A DNA stretch of 64,000 nucleotides from positions 1 to 64,000 of the forward strand of contig CAZUOJ010000003.1 of assembly GCA_964622325.1 (NCBI GenBank), written 5' to 3'. A program made the translations under genes and the position numbers. The stretch's first letter is position 1. Each line of letters starts with the position of its first letter. The notes under the pieces are model-generated. The model had not been told where the DNA came from, did not search any database, and worked only from the letters and a program-made list of their open reading frames with translations. Origin of the DNA: JAJFUB01 sp964622325 (GTDB taxonomy: Bacteria > Armatimonadota > Zipacnadia > Zipacnadales > UBA11051). Of the stretch, positions 8,827 through 17,663 are shown one piece after another.

Positions 8827-9717
8827 TTATCGCTTCCTGCGGCTGCGCCATTTATGTAGCTGCATGCGCAGCCACACTGTTGTCAACAGCAGCCCGGCGC
8901 GTATCCAAATGCCCAGGCCTACGATCGCACGCTGCAGAAAATTACGCCCAATATGTTTGTTGTACAGTCGTTGCATGCTGCGATGTGTACGAATGATTGT
9001 GGGAATAATCGCTTGATCGCTGCTGCGCCCGACCTTATGTATAATGGCAGGCTGTGGCGTATACAGCACTTTCCAGCCTGCTTGATGCATACGATAGCAA
9101 TAATCTACATCTTCCGATCCCCAATAAAATCCTTCGTCTAAGCCGCCAATTTGCTCGTAAGCGCGGCGATTTATGAGCATAGCAGCGCCGGAAAGCCAAT
9201 CCACTTCGCGCGGCTCATCATGCGCCCATTCGCACATCAAATAATCACGCATGCTCTTAGCCTGAGGGAAAAGCCGCCCTAAAAATGTATGCCGGAACAT
9301 TCCGGCCAGCACTGTAGGAAAGCGACGGCATGAATATTGCAAGGAGCCGTCGGGATTAAGCAGTCGCGGCCCAATGATGCCTGCCTCGGGATGCGCCTGC
9401 GCAAAAGCAATCAGCTCGCGCAACGCCCCCTGCGGCACAATTGTGTCTGGATTGAGAAGCAAAAGCCATGCCCCTCTAGCTTTTTGCAGCCCCTGATTAT
9501 TTGCCGCGGCAAAGCCCCTATTCGTCTCATTGGCGATAACACATACTTCTGGATAATTTTTTAACATAGAAAGCGTTTCATCAGAAGAAGCATTATCAAT
9601 AACAATTATTTCATATGGCACATCCCTATTTTGGCGCAACGATTCTAAACACGCTTCCAAATCTTTACAAACATTCCAGCTCACAATAATAATGCTAAGC
9701 GGAATTTCGGGCTTCAA
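8827..9717 (-). CDS. GT2 family glycosyltransferase (rhamnosyltransferase-like)
   Basis: Cytoplasmic, inverting GT-A glycosyltransferase of 296 residues using a nucleotide-sugar donor for glycan assembly. Motifs are LSIIIVSWNV, VIDNASSDET, NRGFAAANNQGL and LLLNPDT (the DXD-like site, here NPD). The acceptor-side SGAAMLINRRA and GSEDVDYCYRMHQAGW carry the catalytic-base ED pair. This pattern is typical of WbbL/RfbF-type rhamnosyl and related transferases. The C-terminus has an amphipathic or membrane-associated helix and a basic tail (HKWRSRRKR). It is 1 nt upstream of the O-antigen ligase-like gene and resembles the GT2 at 10005-10889, so a paralogous pair acts in one pathway. Sugar specificity is unknown. 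Confidence 0.9.
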   Translation of the reverse strand: MKPEIPLSIIIVSWNVCKDLEACLESLRQNRDVPYEIIVIDNASSDETLSMLKNYPEVCVIANETNRGFAAANNQGLQKARGAWLLLLNPDTIVPQGALRELIAFAQAHPEAGIIGPRLLNPDGSLQYSCRRFPTVLAGMFRHTFLGRLFPQAKSMRDYLMCEWAHDEPREVDWLSGAAMLINRRAYEQIGGLDEGFYWGSEDVDYCYRMHQAGWKVLYTPQPAIIHKVGRSSDQAIIPTIIRTHRSMQRLYNKHIGRNFLQRAIVGLGIWIRAGLLLTTVWLRMQLHKWRSRRKR

Positions 9718-9826
9718 TACATTCTCTCCATTTCAAATATCCCATAAAATAAAGCCCGCTGTTTTGTGTGATGATTTTTTTCTGATGAGCGGGCGTAATA
9801 GGCTGCGAAAAAGCCATTAAAGCTTC

Positions 9827-10024
9827 TCAATTGTCCCCGCTTTGAGTCGGCGCGTCTTCCACGATGGCTTCGTCCACAAGCATTACAGGAATGCCATCGC
9901 GAATGGGATATTTTCTTTTGCAGGCCGTGCAGACAATGAAATCGCCTTGCTGCTGCACAGGCTCTTTATCCACAGGACAAACGAGAATTTCCAACAGCTT
10001 TTCATCAATTTGGGGAGAAGACAT
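9827..10024 (-). CDS. Trm112-like (UPF0434/YcaR) small protein
   Basis: 65-residue protein with the Trm112p fold signature: LLEILVCPVDKEP near the N-terminus, then VCTACKRKYPIRDGIPVMLVDEA. In bacteria this family is a small zinc-ribbon-like protein often found beside LPS or lipid A genes, role unclear; in eukaryotes and archaea it activates methyltransferases. The second Cys of the usual CPxC knuckle is Asp here (CPVD), while the CTAC pair is kept, so zinc binding may be altered. The start overlaps the upstream GT2 stop by 20 nt, which ties it to the glycan operon. An acidic tail (EDAPTQSGDN) ends it. Confidence 0.85.
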   Translation of the reverse strand: MSSPQIDEKLLEILVCPVDKEPVQQQGDFIVCTACKRKYPIRDGIPVMLVDEAIVEDAPTQSGDN

Positions 10025-10889
10025 TTTTTGCCGGCCTCCTTGGACAAAATCCCAATCTTGCCCATAATCCTACTTTTAATAGCCCAATTGTTGCCGCATA
10101 TATGAGAGGATGGATTTTGCCCCGATAATGCTTTTCATAATAACGAATGAAGCTGCGATGTGATTCAATAATCATCTCACGCCGCACAAGGCGTGTAGCG
10201 GCGCCGCCGATATGGATCATTTCGGCCTGTGGCACCAGCCAAATTTCCCAGCCTGCCTCCCACAGCCGTTGACACAAATCTACATCATTAAAAAACATAG
10301 GAAATTGTTCATCAAATAGTCCTACATCATCAAGAGCCGCCTGCCGCAAAAGCAAGGCCGAGGCCATGGGCTGCTCCACAGGACGTTCTTCATTATAATC
10401 CCAATAGCTCATCCGATATTTGCCAAAGATGCGGCTGCGCGGAAATAAACGGGAAAGCCCCAACGCCTCGAAAAAAATTATTTCTGGGCGGGGAAATGTC
10501 CGGCAGCTGTATTGAATGCGCCCATCAGGCCCCCGTAAACGCGGAGCCGCCGCGCCCGCCTGCGGATGCGTTCGCATAAAATCGAGAAGCGCCTGCAAAG
10601 CCCCGGGCAACACTTCAATATCAGGATTGAGCAATAATTTGAAGGGCGTGTGGAGCGCTTTAAGGCCTTGATTGTTGGCCGCTGCATAATAACGATTTTC
10701 CGTATTGGCGATAAGCCGCGCCCACGGATGCCGCTCCCTTATCATTTCCACACTGCCGTCTGTGGAGGCATTATCCACAACAACAACATCTATTTGACAA
10801 GTCCCCTTATGCTGCAAAATGCTTTTCAGACAACGATCCAAAAGCTCGCTTGTATTCCAGTTCACAATGCAAATGCCCAGCTCAGCCAC
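10005..10889 (-). CDS. GT2 family glycosyltransferase, GTG start
   Basis: 294-residue GT-A glycosyltransferase, paralogue of the one at 8827-9717. Motifs are LGICIVNWNTSELLDRC, VVVDNASTDGS, NRYYAAANNQGL, LLLNPDIEV (DXD-like site), PMASALLLRQAA and MFFNDVDLCQRLWEAGW. The usual GED/SED acidic pair is replaced by NDVD. The start is a GTG at 10889: it matches the family N-terminus and has GGGGGAGG exactly 8 nt upstream. The longer reading to 11018 would overlap kdsC by 137 nt. With the GTG start the overlap with the kdsC stop is 8 nt, a translational coupling. Probable role: adds a sugar to a lipid-linked surface glycan; donor and acceptor unknown. Confidence 0.9.
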   Translation of the reverse strand: MAELGICIVNWNTSELLDRCLKSILQHKGTCQIDVVVVDNASTDGSVEMIRERHPWARLIANTENRYYAAANNQGLKALHTPFKLLLNPDIEVLPGALQALLDFMRTHPQAGAAAPRLRGPDGRIQYSCRTFPRPEIIFFEALGLSRLFPRSRIFGKYRMSYWDYNEERPVEQPMASALLLRQAALDDVGLFDEQFPMFFNDVDLCQRLWEAGWEIWLVPQAEMIHIGGAATRLVRREMIIESHRSFIRYYEKHYRGKIHPLIYAATIGLLKVGLWARLGFCPRRPAKNVFSPN

Positions 10890-11448
10890 AATCAGGGCCT
10901 CCCCCTGCAGAGCTTTCTTTACTTTTCTGGAAATTATTTTCCAGTCGCTCGTTATGAGCGCGAATAGCATCACAAACAACACGAATGGCTCCGTGTCCCC
11001 CGGACGCGGATGTGACATAAGCGCTTTGGGCTTTTATCTCATCCACAGCATCCGAAGGCGCCACAAAAAGTCCGACAAGCGGCACAACGCATAAATCCGG
11101 CAAATCATCGCCTACATACACAATCTCCTCGCCGGATAAGCCCTCCTGGGCCATAATTTCGCGCAGAGCCTGCGCCTTGTCAGTGACGCCAAGACAAATA
11201 TAATGTACACGCAATTTTTCGCCCCGCTGGCGACTGATTTCAGAATTGTCCGCTGAAATAAAAGCAATTTTTACGCCGCTTTCGCGCAAAAGCGTTATCC
11301 CCAGTCCGTCTTTAACATTAAAACATTTAAAGGCCTGTCCTTCGGCGTTAAAATACATCCCGCCGTCTGTCAGCACGCCATCCACATCACAGGCTAACAG
11401 CTTTATGCGAGGCTTTCCTTTTAAGGCTTCGAGCAGCTTTTCTTCCAT
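10882..11448 (-). CDS. kdsC: 3-deoxy-D-manno-octulosonate 8-phosphate phosphatase-like HAD protein
   Basis: HAD-superfamily C0-type phosphatase of 188 residues, expected to hydrolyse Kdo-8-phosphate to Kdo for lipopolysaccharide core synthesis. HAD motif I is CDVDGVLTDGG (Asp21 nucleophile, Asp23 acid/base). The family-specific FNVKDGLGITLL follows, then motif II ISADNSEI, where classical KdsC has a TGR-S pattern. Motif IV is YVGDDLPDL, and SGGHGAIR near the C-terminus matches the tetramer tail region. The last 20 residues (KSKESSAGGGPDCG) are an odd extension that carries the Shine-Dalgarno of the next gene. The related acylneuraminate-9-phosphatase-like HADs are an alternative. No kdsA, kdsB or kdsD lies in the window. 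Confidence 0.85.
   Translation of the reverse strand: MEEKLLEALKGKPRIKLLACDVDGVLTDGGMYFNAEGQAFKCFNVKDGLGITLLRESGVKIAFISADNSEISRQRGEKLRVHYICLGVTDKAQALREIMAQEGLSGEEIVYVGDDLPDLCVVPLVGLFVAPSDAVDEIKAQSAYVTSASGGHGAIRVVCDAIRAHNERLENNFQKSKESSAGGGPDCG
10898..10905 (-). promoter_or_regulatory. Strong Shine-Dalgarno deciding the GTG start of the GT2 gene
   Basis: The minus strand reads GGGGGAGG here, 8 nt before GTG at 10889. It lies inside the end of kdsC, supporting coupled translation of the glycosyltransferase. Confidence 0.7.
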
Positions 11449-11548
11449 TTTTTTATCATTTTATGTTGTTTGCGGCGCCCCCAAAAATTTTTTATTTCTT
11501 CGGGGCAATGTTGTGTTCCGTATGAAAGCAGCGACGCCTGTTCTCCTT

Positions 11549-13270
11549 TTAGCGGCGTCCAAATATCCACAATAGCGGCACGCCCTTCAATTCTTTGATG
11601 TATAACGCTTGTCTGCGCTGCACAAGCTCCCTGGCATGCGCGTCCCATTCTGTCGGCTTATTCATTACGACATAATAATCTGCCTTTCCAAAGGCTGCGT
11701 CGCCTCCAACAAGACGCACATCGGGACGCAGCAAGCCAAATTGTTGATATATCGCGACGGAAGAAACAAATCCCGGAATATTGATCCACACAATAGCGGA
11801 AGGCGAAGCATGTTGATTGAGCCAGGGCACAGCTGCATAGAAAGCTTCGCCCCAATATGTGGGCTCCATTCCCTGCCTTGCAGCTCCAGGCAAGCCGCCT
11901 ATAAACATATTATAGTATGACAGCCCATACGGATGAAATTGCCCTGTTTGATATATTTGTGGGGCTAATGTGAAAAGAAGCAGCAAGGCGAAAATAAATT
12001 GCTGCTCACGCCTAGAAGTAGCGAGGCGCTGTCCTAAAAAGCGTGCTATTGTCCCAAAGGACAAAGCAGCTAAAACAGCCAGATAAGGAAAAACAGGCAA
12101 AAAAAGCCTTTCTCCATTATATTTAGGGGCATCAGGCATAATCCAGGGGATCATATTAACGAAAACAGCCCACAACATAAGGCCTACATGATCATTATTG
12201 TTTTTAGCGATGGCATTGAGGAGGGGCGGCTGGCTCGCTTGAGAAGCTGTCGTTCTTTTTTTATTTCGCTGCAAAAAGAGAACAATGCACAAAAGCGTCA
12301 GGATCAAAATAACAGGAGGCGTTGTAATAGCTAACATGACAGGCGCATAATGCCAGGGCGCTATGACATAAATTTTCCCCCAATACAGTGTGCCCACAGG
12401 ATAATGTTTCGCAAAAAAGCTGAAATAACGAACGAGACGCTCCAATGTATTGTGCCAAAGCCATGGCCATGTCCCTACAAAGACAAGCGGCCCTAACAGT
12501 GCATATGCGGCCAGGATTGCTCCTGATAAACGCCAGCTTCGTCTTATCCATAGCCAGGGCAACACAATAAAGGGGACAAGCCAGCCATTCGCCTTAAAGC
12601 TGATGGCAGCGCCAAAGCTCAGCCCGGACAATCCGGCCCAAATCGCCCAGCGACATTGCTGTTGCGCTTCCTGTTGCGCGGCGATATAGGCAGCGGCCAC
12701 AGCTAAAAAAGAAAACGCCATCACAGGCGCATCTAAAGCTAACAAATGCATATGAGCAAACACGCGCGGCATCAACATTAAGCCCAGGCAGGCAAAAGCC
12801 GCCTCCAGCCGTCCTCTCCTGTTAGCCAAAAATACAAACATGAGCCCTATGAAAAGGCCCATTAGCACGCACGGGGCAGCGCGAATAGCAGCTAAAGGCG
12901 ATACAAAGGGCGCGGCAGTCATGGCGAGAGGCCACGCTAGAAGTTTGAGCAAGCCTGCTTGCTCATCTCCCGTTGCCTCCCAAAGTCGCGCAATTGTATC
13001 CTGTTCCAGAGCAAGGCCCGGGGCTGTAAAGAGCAGCCCCAGCCATTCTCCTGCCCGCATTGATCGAGACGCATACACAGGCTCATCATATGTAAGGCCA
13101 TAATCGGCTGCTGTGCCCAAAAGCAAGAGCCCTGTGCCAAGGCCTATGGCGAGCCCAAGCCAGCGATTCAAGCGGCGCCGGCGTAAAAACAGCTGGCTTG
13201 ACGAAGATGTAGGAGAAGCGCAAGATGATTGTCTCTCTGCTTGCCGTTTCTTTTCGCTATCCTCCTTCAT
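11549..13270 (-). CDS. GT-C (GT39/ArnT-like) membrane glycosyltransferase
   Basis: 573-residue polytopic membrane protein. After a basic cytoplasmic N-terminus (FLRRRRLNRW) and the first membrane helix comes GLTYDEPVYASRS, with Asp62-Glu63 in the first periplasmic loop. This is the signature of polyprenyl-phosphate-sugar-dependent GT-C enzymes (ArnT, PMT, GT39/GT83). About ten further hydrophobic helices follow, then a soluble C-terminal domain. It should transfer a sugar from an undecaprenyl-phosphate donor on the periplasmic face. The start at 13270 overlaps the YfhO-like stop by the classic ATGA; a longer reading to 13447 would overlap that gene by 180 nt. The context (YfhO proteins, O-antigen ligase-like, ArnE-like flippase) supports surface-glycan decoration. 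Confidence 0.8.
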   Translation of the reverse strand: MKEDSEKKRQAERQSSCASPTSSSSQLFLRRRRLNRWLGLAIGLGTGLLLLGTAADYGLTYDEPVYASRSMRAGEWLGLLFTAPGLALEQDTIARLWEATGDEQAGLLKLLAWPLAMTAAPFVSPLAAIRAAPCVLMGLFIGLMFVFLANRRGRLEAAFACLGLMLMPRVFAHMHLLALDAPVMAFSFLAVAAAYIAAQQEAQQQCRWAIWAGLSGLSFGAAISFKANGWLVPFIVLPWLWIRRSWRLSGAILAAYALLGPLVFVGTWPWLWHNTLERLVRYFSFFAKHYPVGTLYWGKIYVIAPWHYAPVMLAITTPPVILILTLLCIVLFLQRNKKRTTASQASQPPLLNAIAKNNNDHVGLMLWAVFVNMIPWIMPDAPKYNGERLFLPVFPYLAVLAALSFGTIARFLGQRLATSRREQQFIFALLLLFTLAPQIYQTGQFHPYGLSYYNMFIGGLPGAARQGMEPTYWGEAFYAAVPWLNQHASPSAIVWINIPGFVSSVAIYQQFGLLRPDVRLVGGDAAFGKADYYVVMNKPTEWDAHARELVQRRQALYIKELKGVPLLWIFGRR

Positions 13271-15834
13271 TCCTGCCTTTTCCTCTTGCTGAATTGCCAG
13301 CTCATAGCAAGCCCTGCACACAACAACATAAGGCTCACACACGACAAAAAGGCTCCTGCCGCAAATGAAGCGGGAAAATACACAAAATCTATACGTTGAA
13401 CAGGATGAGCCACCCATACGCCACGCAAAATATAATTTGCGGGCCAAAGAGAAAGCTCCTGGCCGTCTCCATACACACGCCAGCCCGGATAAAAAATATC
13501 TGCGAGCACAAGCAATTTATTATGCGTCTTTTGCAGGATGTGATTGCCTTCTTCCATTTTTATTGTCACAATGTTGCTGTCATAGCGGCCTATAGAAACA
13601 GCAACGATGGAAGCGTTTGTTTTCTTGGAAGGAAGCGGCATTGCTCCTCTGTCTGGGCTGCTCAGCAAAATATTATATTTGGCCTGTTCTGGATGTTCAG
13701 CTAAACGCTTCAACGCCTGATCTGCCGGCAGCGTTTCCCAGGAGGAGGCAATATAAGCTCTCGGCCACAATTCAGTATTTTCCCAAAGGCCTGTCTCATA
13801 ATCCATTATTTTCCGCCAGCCCGGCGTGCGGCTTAAATCTAATGATGTCACGAGATATTTGCAATTCAGCATATCAAGAAGAGGCGATTCCGGCCTGGGA
13901 TTGCCTTTTTCGTCTTTAGGGACAATGCCCCACAAATCTGTATAGCCTTTGAACACAAGCGAATCAGAGCCCTGCACATCTTGAAGGCCAAACGCCATCG
14001 GCAAATTGGGCGGCATACGATCAATCCCGCGCTCCTCGCCAATGAGCGATGTCATGCGATAGAGGCCTGTATCTTCTTTCAGCCGTGCAAGCACAGCGGA
14101 GGGAACATGCAGATATTTTTCAGGAACAGCGGGCCAAAAATGTCCGGCAAAATAGCCCATATCTAAAGCGAGGAGGCCTAATAATAGCCCTTGTCCTAAA
14201 CGAAAGCGCCAGAGAGGAACATGTGCGTTAACAGTCCATGTCATTATCCCTACGGCGGCAATTGTTATCGCCAATAGCCCCCAAAATCGTCCAATCTGGG
14301 CTAATGTATAAATTCCGATTCCAGGGAGCACGCTTTCCAAAGGCGCGCTGTATATCCAGACAGCGGCTCCCCCAATTAAGGCCATCAGCCCCAGGGCAAT
14401 AGCCACGACATCTGCCGTACGACGGATGCTAGAATAAGCTTTTTCTTCCAGGCGGCGAGACAAAGCTTCATAGCCATAGGCGCCCAATACGGCCGCGGCA
14501 AAGCAACAAATCAACACAGCTCTGGATACGCCAGGCAATTGGCGCAACGGCGGGAAAAGCACATAAAGCACATAATATAGGCCTGTCCCCCACGCCAGGC
14601 CAATGCCCCCGATCCACATCCCCAGCCAAAATATTGGCTGGGCTGTGTTTATATTAGCTGTTCTGAGACAAAGCCTGCTATTATTGTGCTGGGGCCCCGC
14701 TTGAGAAGCTGATTGGGGCGTTAGCTGAGAATTCCTCTTGCGGCGATTCCAGAGGACGGCTAAAGCCATCAACAGAAGCGTCGGAGTGCCCACATAACAG
14801 CTTGTTTCTACATATTCGCGCGCTGAAGGCGACAAAATATAGCCCCAGAAATTATAATCGACGGGATTGCCGAAAATATCCGGCATCAGCCCTAATAAAG
14901 CATACGCCGGAATCATGGCCCCTCTCCGCACATCGGCAAAGCTCAAGCCGGCCGCGCGCGGATTCATCTGTATCAGCTCATAAACAGGCAGAAGCTGTAA
15001 CATTGCCAGTCCTGTGCCGACGATGGCTCCGGCTACACAAAGCCCTCCGGCTATTCCCGCCATCTTTAGCCCTTGGCACAAGCTCAATTGTATCAGGCGA
15101 AACAGCCCATAAATGGCTGCTATCAGCAGCACAAAAAAGGAAGCATGCAAATGCCCTGCCAGAAATTGCATTCCTGTGGCAATCGCCAGAATAGACGCTC
15201 CTTTGAATCCTTCCGATAACGATAAGCGTTCCCGGCCGTTTTTGGCAGTGCGAAAAATGTGTTCTATTCCCAGCAGCATAAGAGGCAGCCACATCGGCAC
15301 AGCTCGGATTGTGGGCAATAGCATCCAGCCAACGATAAAGCCAGAAAGACAAAAAGCAATGCAGCCAAAGAGGCAAGAGAGGCGTCGGAGCGAACAGACA
15401 CGCAGGAAAAAATACATAAATGTTCCGCCGAGCAACAGCGAAAACAAGGCAGCCCAGCCAAAAGCGCGTTCAGGCGGCATTAATAGAAAAAGCCATGTTT
15501 CGGGATAAAAGCACGCGGATTGATTGTTGGCGATAAAAGGCGTTCCACAATTCATGTAGGGATTCCACAGGGGGATAATCCCGCGACGCATTTGTTTCGC
15601 AGCGTATTTACGCCAGGGATATGCCTGCTGGATGGCATCCAGAAGTGGCGTTTGGACGCGCTCAAAGCCCATTTCCCGCGCATGGGCCTTCCAGGGCTGC
15701 ATCACCATTAACATATCTGCCGGCAAAAACAGCTTCCCGCCAAATGTCACAGGCCAGAGCAAGAGCAGCCACAGGAGCGCCAAAAAGCCCAGCGCCTGAA
15801 CATCTTTATGTCTGAGGATAGCTGGCCTTGTCAT
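13267..15834 (-). CDS. YfhO-family polytopic membrane protein (large)
   Basis: 855-residue membrane protein of the YfhO family, thought to be GT-C-type glycosyltransferases acting on extracytoplasmic glycans (in Bacillus and Listeria YfhO is linked to glycosylation of teichoic acids). Family marks are an early Asp in FLPADMLMV, DAIQQAYPWRKYAAKQM and IPLWNPYMNCGTPFIANNQS. Many hydrophobic helices span residues 10-560, followed by a soluble domain (YRMTSLIGEERG). Near the end is DIFYPGWRVYGDGQE, then two membrane helices and a basic tail KRKRQE. Start and stop both overlap neighbours by ATGA, so it is embedded in a tight operon with the GT-C gene and the 610-residue membrane protein. Substrate unknown. 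Confidence 0.85.
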   Translation of the reverse strand: MTRPAILRHKDVQALGFLALLWLLLLWPVTFGGKLFLPADMLMVMQPWKAHAREMGFERVQTPLLDAIQQAYPWRKYAAKQMRRGIIPLWNPYMNCGTPFIANNQSACFYPETWLFLLMPPERAFGWAALFSLLLGGTFMYFFLRVCSLRRLSCLFGCIAFCLSGFIVGWMLLPTIRAVPMWLPLMLLGIEHIFRTAKNGRERLSLSEGFKGASILAIATGMQFLAGHLHASFFVLLIAAIYGLFRLIQLSLCQGLKMAGIAGGLCVAGAIVGTGLAMLQLLPVYELIQMNPRAAGLSFADVRRGAMIPAYALLGLMPDIFGNPVDYNFWGYILSPSAREYVETSCYVGTPTLLLMALAVLWNRRKRNSQLTPQSASQAGPQHNNSRLCLRTANINTAQPIFWLGMWIGGIGLAWGTGLYYVLYVLFPPLRQLPGVSRAVLICCFAAAVLGAYGYEALSRRLEEKAYSSIRRTADVVAIALGLMALIGGAAVWIYSAPLESVLPGIGIYTLAQIGRFWGLLAITIAAVGIMTWTVNAHVPLWRFRLGQGLLLGLLALDMGYFAGHFWPAVPEKYLHVPSAVLARLKEDTGLYRMTSLIGEERGIDRMPPNLPMAFGLQDVQGSDSLVFKGYTDLWGIVPKDEKGNPRPESPLLDMLNCKYLVTSLDLSRTPGWRKIMDYETGLWENTELWPRAYIASSWETLPADQALKRLAEHPEQAKYNILLSSPDRGAMPLPSKKTNASIVAVSIGRYDSNIVTIKMEEGNHILQKTHNKLLVLADIFYPGWRVYGDGQELSLWPANYILRGVWVAHPVQRIDFVYFPASFAAGAFLSCVSLMLLCAGLAMSWQFSKRKRQE

Positions 15835-17663
15835 TCTCCGCTCCCTAGAAAGGGCACACGATATATCCCCACGCCCTCTTGCTCATAAATTTTCCAAAAA
15901 TGCCTTTCGGCCGTAATGCGCCATTTTTGCCCATATTCCGCCCTTGTCAAATCTGTGCCGCTTATCCCCCATCCTAAGCTTTGCTCATACGGCCCATAAT
16001 AAATAATAGAAATATGCATTTGCTGGAGCAATGTCTTCCATTGTTCGGGAGCGATTTGCCCATAAATGGCAGGCACAGCACGCAATCGCTCACGAAAATG
16101 CAATGTCTCCGCCCAATGCCCTATCCAGACTTTGGCCTGGCAATATGTGGGGATATAGCTGCCCATCAGGCTTGAGGAAAGAATAACATCGTCGCGCGTG
16201 GCATTTTCTCGCAGCCATTCTAATGCCTTGGCGTCAGCCGCCTCCAGATATATGGGCGGCTGCAGCACGCGCAACAGCTCCGCATTATTTGTCTGCACAT
16301 TGTGCACACATTGCGAAACAAACAGGGCATTTGAAGGCAGACATAAAACAATAAAGCCACAGACGAAAAGAACGGCCCGCTCGTGCGCTTGTTTATGCTT
16401 TCCTTGACGGCGCAAATGTTCTGTGAGGCGTTGCGCAAGCCAGGCAACAGCCAGTCCGGCCAGAATGCATAACGGCAAATGCAATCCTTCAATCATCTTC
16501 CTTTGAAAAGACACAGGCATACATAAAACTAGAATATGTGCGATTATCCAGAGAAGCGGAAAAGAATAAATTGAAAATTGGGCAAAGCCTGTATTTCTGC
16601 TGAAACAGATTTTTAGCGATATTTTTTTGTCCGAATTTTCTTGCTCTTTTTTTCTGAAAAAAACAGCCCTCGTTCGTGTAATGTGTGCCAAAAGGAAATA
16701 GAGGATGCTTAATCCCGCTGCCAGTCCAATAAATCCATAAGCCACAAAATAATCTACAAAACGAAAAGCTGGCGTGGGCGTCAGCCCTTTTGCTAAAAAG
16801 GCCGGATCCGCAAATGTCGCATATATTGCCCACAAAAAAGACGGCAAGCCTAGGCCGATGATTTTCGCTATATCCCCTAAAGCCTTCAGGCGCGAGTCCG
16901 CGCCCCAAATTCCCAAACAGGCCCCAGCGGCTAATGTCAGCCACACGGCAAACACATCATATGTGTGGATATTGCCCAAAATCAACAGACACAATCCTGC
17001 CCACAAAATGCTTCGTTTGTCTTTATCACGAAGGGCGCGTAGCGTGAAAAAAAATGTTAAACACATCAGAGCCATAGAAGTCGTGAACAGGCCATTGAGG
17101 AGCAGGGACAGGAATGTAACAGCCTCGGGCTGCGTCTGCCAGTCCTGCCCCACATCCACAGGATGAATTCCACTATATGGGAAAAAAAGCACAATTAGCC
17201 AGCCCCAGCCTGAGCCCAAAGACGCCAATCCGAGCGCCGCCCAGCGCGCTAAGCTGTCGGAAATGATTTCTTTTAGCAGCCGCCAAAAACTGACGAGCAA
17301 AAAAAATCCGCCTAGCACGCGGAGAATATGGAACATCATCTTCATATCCTGATGAAGCAGCCTGCCCAGCCGTCCGCCCAATTGCAAAAAAAGATTGAAA
17401 AACAGCGGCTTTTCTGGATCTGTTGTGTATTGATTGCGAAAAAATATCTCTCCCTCAGCGGCCTGGCGCATCCATGTCAGATAGACATTTCCCTCGTCCA
17501 CGCCCCATAAAAAGCCTCCGAATGTTCGCCCGTCCGCGATTTGCAACGCGTACACATAGGGCAGGCATGTGAGCAGCAGGACGCCTGTCGCCCACACAAT
17601 AATCCCCAACAATTCCCGGCGGCCGCAGCCTTCGCTAACGCTCATTGAGGCATGGCGTATCAT
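15831..17663 (-). CDS. Polytopic membrane protein, possible GT-C-like glycosyltransferase
   Basis: 610-residue membrane protein with about 12 predicted hydrophobic helices and a C-terminal soluble domain of about 130 residues (VGHWAETLHFRERLRAVPA). The first extracytoplasmic loop contains GVDEGNVYLTWMRQAAEG. An Asp-Glu pair at this position, followed by a short amphipathic segment, resembles GT-C enzymes, but I do not recognise a named family. The start at 17663 shares one base with the upstream YfhO-like stop (TAATG), giving coupling. ATGs at 17702 and 17645 are less well placed. It sits between two YfhO-family genes in one operon, so a role in the same extracytoplasmic glycan assembly is inferred. 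Confidence 0.75.
   Translation of the reverse strand: MIRHASMSVSEGCGRRELLGIIVWATGVLLLTCLPYVYALQIADGRTFGGFLWGVDEGNVYLTWMRQAAEGEIFFRNQYTTDPEKPLFFNLFLQLGGRLGRLLHQDMKMMFHILRVLGGFFLLVSFWRLLKEIISDSLARWAALGLASLGSGWGWLIVLFFPYSGIHPVDVGQDWQTQPEAVTFLSLLLNGLFTTSMALMCLTFFFTLRALRDKDKRSILWAGLCLLILGNIHTYDVFAVWLTLAAGACLGIWGADSRLKALGDIAKIIGLGLPSFLWAIYATFADPAFLAKGLTPTPAFRFVDYFVAYGFIGLAAGLSILYFLLAHITRTRAVFFRKKEQENSDKKISLKICFSRNTGFAQFSIYSFPLLWIIAHILVLCMPVSFQRKMIEGLHLPLCILAGLAVAWLAQRLTEHLRRQGKHKQAHERAVLFVCGFIVLCLPSNALFVSQCVHNVQTNNAELLRVLQPPIYLEAADAKALEWLRENATRDDVILSSSLMGSYIPTYCQAKVWIGHWAETLHFRERLRAVPAIYGQIAPEQWKTLLQQMHISIIYYGPYEQSLGWGISGTDLTRAEYGQKWRITAERHFWKIYEQEGVGIYRVPFLGSGE

Noticed and set aside
9754..9794. 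GCCCGCT/AGCGGGC hairpin between the Trm112-like and GT2 genes as terminator
   Set aside because: The loop is 27 nt and no T tract follows; the genes look co-transcribed.
10890..11018. 43-residue N-terminal extension of the second GT2 protein
   Set aside because: It would overlap kdsC out of frame, lacks family similarity, and the GTG at 10889 has an excellent Shine-Dalgarno at the right distance.
13271..13447. 59-residue N-terminal extension of the GT-C protein
   Set aside because: It lies wholly within the YfhO-like gene; the ATGA overlap start at 13270 is far better.
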